Positions 1 through 9,209 of a stretch of 64,000 nucleotides of DNA are shown here, in pieces. The stretch's first letter is position 1. Each line of letters begins with the position of its first letter. Below the pieces are notes generated by a model. It had not been told where the DNA came from, did no database searches, and saw only the letters and a program-made list of their open reading frames with translations. The DNA comes from Nageia nagi (Eukaryota; Pinophyta): the NCBI GenBank assembly GCA_050084985.1, contig JBITNC010000001.1, positions 68,076,001 through 68,140,000 on the forward strand. Reading direction: 5' to 3'. The position numbers and the translations under genes are program-made.

Positions 1-292
1 AGCTTTAGACTACAGTCACCTTCTGCTTCCTTTCCAAGATAGACAGGTAAAAATTTTGAATAAAGGCACCAAAAGTGTCCATCTAAAAAAGATCACTGAA
101 TAAAGCTATATGAATGGTCCATAATTAGTGGAAATATTTGAAAGAGACACACTAAGGGAATCACTACTAACAACTAAAGTTCTTTCAGCAAATGATCTGA
201 ATTATCAAGTCATAGATGCTGGTATGAAAAATTATTATTTATATGAGAAAATTCAACCAATCTTAGTCACTACTAATAAATAATATAAGATA

Positions 293-1190
293 TGGACAAT
301 GTATTTTGATGAACCCCGATGTAAACATAGATGTGAAGTTGGAGTGGTGTTCAAATCTCCAAAGGGAAATACAAAAATATTCTCCTTCCAATTCACATGG
401 ACTTGTACAAATAATGTTGCTGAATATGAAGCCCTTTATTTAGAGTTATCTAAAACAATTAGTATAGGCATCAGGTGCTTGATTGTCCATGGTGATTCAA
501 AACTAGTAATTAAGTAGGTTAAAAATCATATTAGTGCAAAACATCATTATCTGAAGATCTATAAGAATAGAGTGTGGAATTTATTGGATTCATTCTTGGT
601 ATCAATTTTATATCTATTCTTAGAAGGTACAACCAAATAGCTGATGCACTTGTTGGAAGAGAGGCACGTTATAATCCTGCTCATTATAAAAGAAGAGCTT
701 TTGGAGTCAAAGTTCAATGTAGGCCTTTAATACCTGATGCTACAAACTTCTAGCAAATATTCAAATCTGATGAGCATATTATGAACTTCCTCATGGATGA
801 AGCAGTGGCTCACACTTTTGGTATTCAAGAAATGCTTGATTGTTTCTAAGAATCAGATGTTATTCAACTTAGAAATAATGTTGTACCAAAAGGATTGCTC
901 TCTTTTGAAAGACTGTTTGATTCAAAAAATGTTCAAAAGGCTAAGTCTTTGGCCATCCTGCAGGAGAATTATGTTGAGCTAGAAGTAGAACTCGAAAAGC
1001 ATATAAAAGTTGGTTTAGAGTGTTCTGATATAGAAAAGGCTATTATATCTCAAATTTATCATGAGTTTTCCCAAGTAATTGCTCGAACTTATGATGATTT
1101 TAAGACATATAACAAGAGTGTCATCCAACACATAATTGAGCTTGAACCAAATGTCAAATCATATAGGTAAAATAAAGACCAGTCAACCCA
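293..1190 (+). pseudogene. Archaeal-type RNase H domain and linker upstream of RT (gypsy pol)
   Basis: Translation around 293-520 gives W-T-M-Y-F-D then, about 35 residues later, NNVAEYEAL and HGDSKLVI. These are signatures of the second, archaeal-type RNase H of plant Tat-lineage gypsy elements. A frameshift near 590-640 is needed to recover the later Q-I-A-D-A-L segment. A charged linker follows, with PLIPDA and DEHIMNFLMDE, and the pre-RT segment IIELEPNVKSY ends near 1168. Family knowledge: this domain degrades the RNA strand during reverse transcription and is normally placed after the native RNase H; here it precedes RT. Readable linker between the two makes one continuous element more likely than a chance junction. 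Confidence 0.75.
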
Positions 1191-1191
1191 A

Positions 1192-2450
1192 AAATTGAGA
1201 AAGCTATGAAGCAAGAGTTAATCAAGCTGCTTGATTCAAAAATTATTTATCCTATCAAGCATTCTTCTTGGGTTGCAAATCTAGTTCCTGTTAGAAAGAA
1301 AAGTGGAAAAAATAGACTCTGTGTTGATTTTAAAAATTTGAATCAAGTGTCTCTTAAAGATAATTATCCTCTCCCTCCTATGGAGCAAATTCTACATACA
1401 GTAGCTGGAGCTCACTATTTTTTAATGATTGATGGTTACTCAAGATTTAACTAGATTTGGGTGAAAGATGAAGATCAATTCAAAATTGCATTTACAATTA
1501 AATGGGGGACATTTACTTTTCAAATAATTCCATTTGGTCTTTCTAATGCGAGAGCTATCTTTCATAGAGTCATGGATCATGCATTTGGTGAACTAATAAA
1601 TAAGATTATAGTGATCTATCTAGATGATATCATAGTCTTATCTAGAAGCAAAAATGATCACCTAGAACATCTAAGACAATTCTTTGAAAGATGCATGAAA
1701 TTTGGCATTTCAATAAATTAAAAAAAATCAATTTTTATGGTCAACAAAAGAAAATTACTTGGCCATATTATCTCAAAAGAGGGACTAGCAATTGATATAG
1801 ACAAAGTAAAAGCTATAGAAACTACCACTTCCCTCAAATAAGAAGGCCTTGCAATCATTCCTTGTTCAAATCAATTTTGTTAGAAAATTCATCAATAATT
1901 TTTGAAAAATTGTATCCCCAATCACTTCAATACTAAAGAAAGATGTTGTATTTTCTTGGTCATATGAAAGAAAAGTAGCCTTCAAAGAAATAAAAAGGCT
2001 ATAACAGAAGCTCTTGTGCTTAAAAATCTTGAAATGGTAAAAGATTTCATCATGTATGCATATGGAGCAGATAGGAGCATTGTTGCAATTCTAGCACAAA
2101 AGGATGATAACAATGAAGAACATCCAATTGCCTTTCATATTCAAACATTGCATCAACACCAACAAAGGTACTCATTTATTGAAAAATAAGTGTTTTCCAT
2201 AATGAAGGGGCTTAAAAAATTCAAGCATTATGTCTCCCATAATAGAATCCTTATATTTACTATCCATCTAGATGCAAGAAATTATGTTATACAAGGAGAT
2301 ATAGGTGAAGGAAAGGCTAGTTGGATTACTAAAATAATGGAATATGATATAGAAATTAAGCCAACCAAGCTGATCAGAGGTAGGGATCTCTGTGAAAATA
2401 TAGCTAAAGCTTCACATATGATCGCTCTCATGAAGGATGAATAACAACTC
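1192..2450 (+). pseudogene. Gypsy reverse transcriptase and degenerate native RNase H
   Basis: RT is clear: KQELIKLLDSKIIYP, then LVPVRKKSGKNRLCVDFKNL, FGLSNARAIFHRVMD and the catalytic box Y-L-D-D near 1616-1627. A stop at 1452 and another at 1720 break it. The native RNase H region (about 1990-2450) reads M-Y-A-Y-G-A-D where active gypsy RNase H has a Y-x-D-A-S-like motif, so the first catalytic Asp appears to be missing. Later parts are recognisable (LKKFKHYVSHNRILIFT and ASWITKIMEYDIEIKP). The integrase begins only about 190 bases downstream, leaving no room for an archaeal RNase H in the usual place. Confidence 0.85.
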
Positions 2451-2633
2451 AATCAAGAAAATGATTGGATTAAACAAATCATATTTTATTTCCAAACTAG
2501 CAGGTGCTCTGAAGCTCTGAATAGATTTCAAAGAAGGAGCTTCAAGTTGCATGCCCTCAAGTTTATCATGATAGATGATTATTTATATAGAAATATTTTT
2601 GATCAAACCCTACTAAGATGTGTGATTTAAGAT

Positions 2634-3712
2634 GAATCTCGTAGAATATTGCATGAATTTTATTACGAATTCTCTGACGAACATTACAATGGAGCAACTA
2701 TAGTACCAAAAGTATTACAAACTAGATATTATTGGCCCATTATATTTCATGATTCATTCAAGATTTCTCAAGAATGTGATAAATAAACAAATTTGTGGGA
2801 AAGAGGAGATAAGCTGCAAGGCCTCTTAAACATGTGGTAGTTGAAGAACCCTTTCAATAATGGGGTATGGACTTCATTGGTGTTATAAACCTAAATTCCT
2901 TGATACGCCATAAGTTTATTTTGACTGCAATAGATTACTTTACTAGATGGTCAAAGGCTATGCCATGTAAAAATGCAGATCAAGAAGCGATGATAGAAAT
3001 TATTAAAAGGATAATTACTCGCTTTGGAATTCCACAGACTTTTATGTCAATGGCCCAACATTTATTGGAGGTAATTTATCAAGCTTTGTGGCTCAATATG
3101 GAGTGTACTAGTTATTCTCTTCAAATTATTACCCATAAGGTAATAGGTTAATTGAATCAATTAACAAAAATCTAACCCAAATCATCAAGAGAACAAATGA
3201 AGGGAATTCCAGATAGTGGCATACACAATTAGACTTTTCATTATGGGTAGACAAGATCAGCATAAAATTAGCAATAAATACATCCCATATTGATTGGTAT
3301 ATGGTAAAAGACCTATGTTTCCAATACATATGGAGTTACCAACATTGAAAATCTTACAATAAATGGAGGACCATCACTTTGAGCCACTACAATCCAAGTA
3401 TAGTCAGCTCTTGAAATTGAAGGAAGATCGAAAAAAAGCATATGAATCATTCCAACATCACTAACACATTGTCAAGAAGTGGTTTGATAAGAAAACGTCT
3501 TCTCAGGTGAAGTTTGAACTTGGTGATATTATCCTCAAATGGGATGAGAAAAGAGCAAAGCCTAGAAGACACCAAAAATTTGATTCTCTTTGGAGTGGAC
3601 CTTACATCATCACTCAAGCCATGCAAAGTAATGCATTCAAATTGCAAGATATTACTAGATCCTGAGAATCACCTATTCCCATCAATAGGATCTATTTGAA
3701 ACATTATTAAGT
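2634..3712 (+). pseudogene. Gypsy integrase (zinc-binding, core and GPY/F C-terminus)
   Basis: Integrase inserts the retrotransposon cDNA into the host chromosome. The remains start with RRILHEFYYEF and YYWPIIFHDSF (H2C2 zinc-binding region), continue with the core GMDFIGVINL and FILTAIDYFTRWSKAM at 2860-2960, and IITRFGIPQTF near 3010-3045. After several frameshifts the C-terminal part returns: KFELGDIILKWDEK and LWSGPYIIT near 3505-3620, which is the GPY/F module, ending with PINRIYLKHY near 3710. The second core Asp region is degraded (the expected D-N-G is absent), so no activity is expected. Confidence 0.85.
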
Positions 3713-3953
3713 GATGAGATGATCTTGTAATACCTACAAAGCAATGTATATTGTAAATAGTTTTTTTTTAAAAAGATGGATTTGTACATCTTTTGGACAC
3801 AGTTCTTGAAAAATAGGTAGCCATTAATGTTTAGAATTAATTCAACATGATCAAGAGTTAATGTTGGTGCATTGCTCAGCTGAAAATTGAATAAGGTAAC
3901 ATTTAAGGAAAGACTTCATTGGATTTCATAAACCATTGCACAAGTACCAACAA

Positions 3954-3958
3954 AAATT
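3954..3958. repeat. Left target-site duplication AAATT
   Basis: AAATT lies immediately before the first TG of the copia array. The same five bases occur at 22072-22076, immediately after the last CA. Five-base duplications are typical of LTR retrotransposon integration, and finding only the outer pair shows that the whole array sits in a single insertion site. Confidence 0.9.
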
Positions 3959-4461
3959 TGTTAGAATTTGTAATGAAATATTGTGAATATCTAAACTCCT
4001 TGTAAGTTCAATTAATCACTTAAAGGATATGTAGATACTTTAAGGGATTAATTGAATTCTTTATTATGTGTGGACTTTGACCTAACCATGGGGTTAGTTG
4101 GTAGGTTAAAGTTAGGTCACACATTTAATGTAACCCTAACCTTACCCTTCGGTTAAAGGGAGGTTAGGGAGGTGCTTTCAAGCTATAAATAGAGGGCCTC
4201 TCCTCTTGTAAACACATCTAAGTTTTGGAGTAAGATTACTCTACTTGGTTGTGTAGGAGAGAGCAAGAGAATAGTTGTAAGAGAGGCATAGATTGAGAAT
4301 AGAGAACTAGTTGTGGATGTACTCCCAAGGAGGGAAGAACCACATTATACTAGTGTCATATTGTGTGAATGTGTTAGTAGCTTGTAGATGTTGCATGTTG
4401 AATGTGATTGAGCTTTCTATAGTCTTAGACCTTGGGAATTAGAGTAGTGCTAATTCTCTCA
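3959..4461 (+). repeat. LTR 1 of copia array (outer left)
   Basis: 503 bp, TG...CA. It contains a promoter-like TATAAATA at 4184-4191. Just upstream lie two perfect 9-base inverted repeats: TGACCTAAC (4078-4086) with GTTAGGTCA (4111-4119), and CCCTAACCT (4134-4142) with AGGTTAGGG (4161-4169). It differs from LTR2 and LTR3 at six bases, for example the T in CACTTAAAGG where they have CACGTAAAGG. It is followed directly by the primer-binding site. Confidence 0.95.
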
Positions 4462-4463
4462 AT

Positions 4464-4481
4464 TGGTATCTAGAGCTTGGT
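4464..4481 (+). promoter_or_regulatory. Primer-binding site, tRNA-iMet-like
   Basis: TGGTATCTAGAGCTTGGT starts two bases after the LTR end. It matches the usual plant copia site TGGTATCAGAGC (complementary to the 3' end of initiator Met tRNA) except for one extra T. It would prime minus-strand cDNA synthesis. Confidence 0.85.
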
Positions 4482-5029
4482 GTGGAAGCTCTTCTTCTAC
4501 ATTTTGGAGGTTCTTCATCCTTCTCAAATTTGGAGATCTTAATCCTAATCTTCATTGTGAGGTAAAAGGTTTGCAAAGGTATAACCTTCTATCCTTCTTT
4601 AACTAAGTTCATTATGATACTAATTTTTTGTATGATTATGCTAGCTCAATGTCTTAGCAAAAATAACTTCAAATACCATAATATATTTTTGCTACTCTCT
4701 TCTTACTAACAATATTTTATGTTAGTAATCTAATTTTAATGTACAAAGAAAATGCCTTTTTTTTTGTGAGCAAAAATATATTATGATAGCATCTTATTGA
4801 ATTTTTTTTTACAATAGTCTTTTGTGAAAAATATCAAAAAAAAGAGGAAGGTGCAATTTTTTACATATGTTATTTTTGAAATAAAGGGGAGGACTTTATT
4901 TACAAGTTTTTGAAATATTTACATAGTATTTTTTTTCACATATAAGGAGGATTTTTTAAATTATCAATTTATAAATAAATTAAACCATATAACAATTTAT
5001 TAAATTTGGGGGGGTCGAATAAAACAATG
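4482..5029 (+). other. Copia leader, first part, non-coding
   Basis: AT-rich untranslated leader downstream of the primer site, with several poly-T runs. I see no ORF or recognised domain. One T-run near 4929-4936 (8 T) is 9 T long in the second copy (13734-13742), one of the four indels found between the copies. Confidence 0.6.
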
Positions 5030-5850
5030 GGCTCCTAAGGCACGCGAACTGTTTGACAAAATGATCGCAGACCTGTATCCACCACAGGATACGTTTGAAT
5101 TATTTGACAAAGTGCCTCGATGAAATGCAATCTATGGACTGCAATGCTCAAGCGATATGCACCAAAATGATACGTTGAAAGGTTCCCTGAATTAAGCATT
5201 ATACATTTTCAAAAAAGTCTCAAACTTTGACAGCCGAATTTTTTGAACTAATATAGAATTTGTTCAGGTCCTGTCTTTTAGACATCTGCAAATGCGAGTC
5301 TGGGAACGTGGTGCTGAAACATTTGTGTTTATGGGTTTGGATATTACAACTGAATAACAAAGCTGGTCACATGTCGAAATCCTCCTTCGCTCTTTGCAAA
5401 TTGACATCATATATTAATGTTTCAATGCCGGACCCCATGACCACATCCTTCAGGTGCACACGATTGTTTGCCAAGATGCACGATGCAGACCATGTTTCAT
5501 GGCCTGCACTGATCATAGAGAAGGCACGTAAGTTATTTGCTCAGATGCATGATGTAGATAGTGTTTCATGGACTGCAATACCGTGACCTCTCCTCCTCTC
5601 CTCTGCAGGCGAGAAGGTACGCATGCTATTTGACAAAATGCATAAAATAGATACATTCAAAGGGTCTATGCAATTATTTGACCAGATGCATGATGCAGAT
5701 AGAGTTTTTTTGGCTCGCGGCCCTGCTAAAAGCTTGTGAACCCCATGCTCTCATCTTCTTCTATCATGGCCATTCCACACTCTGCAAATTACTTGACGAG
5801 ATGCCTCCCCCGTAGCTTCCTTCTCTACGTTTCATGGCTTGCAATGTTCG
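5030..5850 (+). pseudogene. Captured PPR (pentatricopeptide-repeat) gene fragment in copia leader
   Basis: Several short stretches in different frames read as degenerate plant PPR motifs of the PLS type: KARELFDKM (about 5036-5064), FELFDKVP (5095-5117), RLFAKMHDADHVSWPAL (5464-5511), ARKLFAQMHDVDSVSWTAI (5524-5580), VRMLFDKMHKID (5613-5650), MQLFDQMHDADRV (5666-5706) and CKLLDEMPPP (5780-5811). PPR proteins bind organellar RNA in land plants and are not part of retrotransposons, so I infer capture of a host gene fragment. Stops and frameshifts between motifs rule out a functional protein. Its base composition is visibly more GC-rich than the surrounding leader. Confidence 0.75.
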
Positions 5851-5879
5851 TAGGAAATACACAAAAAAGGGAGAAATGT

Positions 5880-6175
5880 TGACTGTCTCCTCTCAACCAG
5901 TGGCCTCCAGATTGCTTCACCTCCCTCTACCTGCACGTCTCTCCCTCTCATTCACTGCTCCCACAGCCTCCTGCCAGCCATGACGTGCAACAGTCTTCTC
6001 CTCGAAGCCTACTCTCTCCTGGTCTCCCTCGTGTGCAGCAGTCTCCTCCTCCCTCTCCTCTTGAGCTCCTCTTCTCTTGCGCCAGCCTCCTGCACAAGCC
6101 TCCTCTTCCATCTCACCATTAATTGAAACCTTACGTGTACTCCTTCCTTTCTTGTTGAGCATTAATTCTTGTTGA
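5880..6175 (+). other. CT-rich, GC-elevated segment of copia leader
   Basis: Dominated by CTCC, CTCCT and TCTCC runs on the + strand, and much richer in C than the flanking leader. The opposite strand has an 81-codon open frame of Glu/Arg/Gly-rich low complexity with no recognisable family; I read it as a by-product of the CT-rich bias. It may be a continuation of the captured host DNA, but nothing proves that. Confidence 0.45.
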
Positions 6176-7329
6176 CCATTTTTACCTTCTTTCTATGCTC
6201 CTCCACAAGCAACGTGCTCTTCTTGGTAGAAGAAAAAGGGGGTGGGTCATTTTTTAAGTATAAACATGCATTTAATTTTTGTTTTACCAACTAGAAAGGG
6301 GATTTGATTTTTTTTGTTTCACCACCTAAGTCTTAAGAACCCAACCAAACCCCTTGAGCATTAATTTTTTGTTGACTACTCCCAAGAGGCAACGTATACT
6401 CCTTCTTGGTAAGGGAAGGGTTGCCATTACTACTATACCTATATGCATTTATTTTTTTTTGACTTGAAGTATTTTAGAGTGCTTGAAGTAAAAGAAGCAT
6501 TAAAATTGCATGAAGTAGGGGTATGGGTCTCCTATTACAACTTGCACAGATATACTTCTTAGGTATTTAATTTTTTTTACTTACTTGCTTACAAGTCAAT
6601 TGCTCCCATTAAATGCACTTAGGAGTACTTAGAATATTTCTAAAAATTCTACTCAAAATTGCATGTTTAAATTACTAAGGTGCACATGCAATTTTTTAAT
6701 GCTAACCTCTTAGCATTTTTTTCTAAGCATAGTAATTTAGCCTAAGCATGCTATTTTTGTAAGTAAATAAGGGACAATTTTACTTAAAATGCATACTTAT
6801 AAGACAAGTCTTAGCATACAATTTTTTTTTTAGGGATAAAACTTAAAGTGAAAAGGGGGAATTGGTATAGTTTTTTACTTAAATTTTATCTAGATCTTGC
6901 ATGCTAGACTTGTGATGCATGTCTCTTTATCTTGTAAACTTTATCTAGATATTGCATGCTAGACTTATGATGCATGTATCTTTATCTTGTTTGAAGAATA
7001 GAACATGCTTAGGACTTAAATTTTTAAGTTAAATAATGCATGATTACTTAAATTTTTTTTAAGTCATGGAATAATGCATGTTATGAATTAAATGCTAAGT
7101 AGGACTTAGTTCTTTTTTAATTCATTAAGTACTTGAATATATTGAGCAAAATATACAAAATGTAAAAGTCCTTTAGGGTTAGTACAAAACCCATTGGACT
7201 TTTTAAGGTTTTTTTTTCAAAGCTCGTGTGGATGATGCAATTTTACTTTACTTTATATTTTTGCACAATTTGCTTATACTTGCAAAAATGCAAATATTGA
7301 AAAGTAACCCCTAAAATGAACACATCTGC
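6176..7329 (+). other. AT-rich copia leader with TGCATGC-type words
   Basis: No coding potential. The segment is full of TTAAGT, GCATGC and TGCATG words and poly-T runs, including two nearly repeated blocks around 6880-6990 (ATCTAGAT...GCATGCTAGACTT). Similar AAGCATGCAT-rich leaders occur in the two related - strand elements at 33180-33660 and 40900-41340, so this low-complexity leader is a family trait. Confidence 0.6.
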
Positions 7330-7800
7330 ACGTATTCTTCCATAACATGACTTGTTTGGGGAGCCACAAGGTGAGGACAGGGTAGACTGGAGCCCTTTTA
7401 GTCCGAAGAACTGAGTGGTGGTAAGTCCGTCTTAATTTCCCCTAAGACCTCTGTTGGATTGGACATAACTCTATTAGGTGGATAGGCATGTGTGTAGTGA
7501 TACCACATGTTCGCACGTCCATTCAGGGTTATCCTGATAACCTAGGAGGAAAACTGAAAACCTTAATCAAGATAAATTAAAATGGCCGGTCCAAGATACA
7601 TCAGATCCTTGGAAAATAGTTGGTACTTCTCCTTGTGAGAGTATATTACTAACCAAGGTGAACTGGTTGAGGACTGGTAGTACCTGGGCTCCACCTTGCG
7701 GGCATCCAGGTGAAGGCCTAATTCTATACAAGAAAACAACCTCAACTTTATTCCTCTACAGATCGTGGTTATAAGTTTGCACATGTGGGACATGTTTACT
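7330..7800 (+). promoter_or_regulatory. Conserved leader block just before gag
   Basis: This roughly 450-base non-coding block is recognisably conserved, in reverse orientation, in element A (about 32690-33115) and element B (about 40320-40720), while the sequences around it have diverged. Shared anchors include ACATGACTTGTTTGGGGAGCC near 7346, AGGTGGATAGGCATGTG near 7475 and CTCAACCAGTTCACC (reverse sense) near 7660. It contains a dyad, GGTTATC-CT-GATAACC, at about 7528-7543. The position suggests a packaging or translation-control leader, but that is inference. Confidence 0.6.
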
Positions 7801-7873
7801 TATGTTTGATTTGTATAGATGGAAACTTGTAAAATTTGCATTCTTATTGCATATTTATTTTTTTGTACAGACA

Positions 7874-9209
7874 ATGGTTGAAACCTTCATACCCAAGCAC
7901 ATACTCAACGGTTCCAACTACAGCATATGGGAACCTCGTATGAGAGCTGAGTTACAAGCAAGGAAGCTATGGCAGACAGTAAATGAAGATCTAGTTGCTC
8001 CTACAGATGAGAAGGCCCTTGAAATTTACAACTCAAAGAATGAGTCAGCAACCTCAATGATCTATCGTGCAGTTTCAGATGACATCCTTCTCATGATTTC
8101 TTCCTCGACATCAGCAAAAGAAGCTTGGGACAGACTAAAGAAAATTTACCTTGGGTCCAAATTTTCAAGAAGGTTCACCATTCTACAAAAGTTGTTGCAG
8201 TATCATCAAGGAGAAGATGAAAGTGCCTCAATCTACTTGAACAAAATCATTGACCTCAGGACACAACTGGTTGGCTGTGGGTGCAATTGGATCAATGATG
8301 AGTTCATGGTCTTCATTATTCTTCAAAGCCTCTCTACAAAGTTCAGTAACTTTGTCACAGTTATGGAGACTAGGCTCGATGATGAAGAAGATGTTATCTC
8401 CCTTGATAATCTTTCTAGACTCCTTCTGAAACATGAGGAAACTTTGAACAAGAAAATGTTGAACATTTCTCCAAAGGATAATAGCATTGCTCTAGGAGCA
8501 ACCAAAACTCCTTTCAAGAAGACGTTTAAACAATTATAAATTCAAAGACAACAAATCCTCATCTACTATCAAGAAGCATAACAACTTCAAGCAAAGGAAT
8601 GACAAAGCTAGATCAAGCAAACCAACACTGCAGAAAAAGTTTGATGGGAATTGTAACTTTTGTGGCATCTTTAGGCACAAAGAGTATGATTATCGCAAAA
8701 AGAAATTTGCTCAAAAAGGAAAGGAAAATGCAAATGTGAGAAATTTCAATAATAAAAAGAAGAACAAGCATGCTGCTTCTGTTGCCTACTACTCAATGAC
8801 TCAAACTATTTCAAATGATTGGATTATTGATTCAGGATGCACTAATCACATGTGTTATGAAAAGGATAAGTTTGAAAATTTTCATAAGTACAACAAGGAT
8901 ACAATTGTGATAGGTGATAATACAGTCCTTGATGTTCAAGGAATAGGGAATGTGAAGATTCATGGAAAGGCACTTGATAATGTCTTTTATGTGCCTAAGC
9001 TAAGGATGAATCTTATCTCTGTAATTCAGATTACAAGGACAGGGTGCTCATTTGAGTTTACCTCACACTCCTGGTGTGTTAAGAAAGGACTTGCCACTTT
9101 GATAAAAAGATCAGTAAAGAATGACCTTATATTGTGGATCAAGTACCTTCAAAGATTTGTCTTGCTACAAGTGTGTGTTCAAAAGGTAATCTTTGGCATC
9201 AACGATTAG
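7874..9209 (+). pseudogene. Copia gag-protease, internal copy 1
   Basis: The start is taken at 7874 (MVETFIPKHILNGSNYSIW), the usual copia Gag beginning; an upstream in-frame ATG at 7802 adds unrelated residues. Gag forms the particle and binds RNA. The zinc knuckle reads CNFCGIFRHKEYDY, so the fourth ligand of the CCHC box is Tyr. Protease follows, with WIIDSGCTNHMC at about 8820, the catalytic D-S-G. An extra A near 8530 (AAACAATT) shifts the frame and ends Gag at 8539; copy 2 lacks this base. A stop at 9207-9209 ends the protease/pre-integrase frame. Confidence 0.93.

Larger units (their letters stand above)
1..3958 (+). mobile_element. Tat-like Ty3/gypsy retrotransposon, 5'/pol part (interrupted)
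   Basis: Degraded pol of a plant Ty3/gypsy element that starts before the window. Domains in order: archaeal-type RNase H (about 293-690), linker (to 1190), reverse transcriptase (1192-1830), gypsy RNase H (about 1990-2450) and integrase (2634-3712), then about 245 bases of non-coding 3' sequence. The element is cut at 3958 by the tandem copia insertion and resumes at 22077; the AAATT duplication on both sides shows that the two flanks were once contiguous. Bases 1-290 are probably the end of the upstream protease/linker region but are too degraded to read. Many in-frame stops and frameshifts make it inactive. Confidence 0.85.

Noticed and set aside
4130-4170. Telomere-like CCCTAACC text in the copia LTRs
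   Set aside because: Not a tandem telomeric array; it is part of a 9-base inverted repeat in the LTR promoter region.
5917-6162. 81-codon - strand ORF rich in Glu, Arg and Gly (also at 14724-14969)
   Set aside because: Arises from the CT-rich composition; no family, and duplicated only because the copia unit is duplicated.
7563-7793. 76-codon - strand ORF in the copia leader (also at 16369-16599)
   Set aside because: It lies in the conserved non-coding block; the A and B counterparts do not keep a comparable frame, so it is unlikely to be coding.
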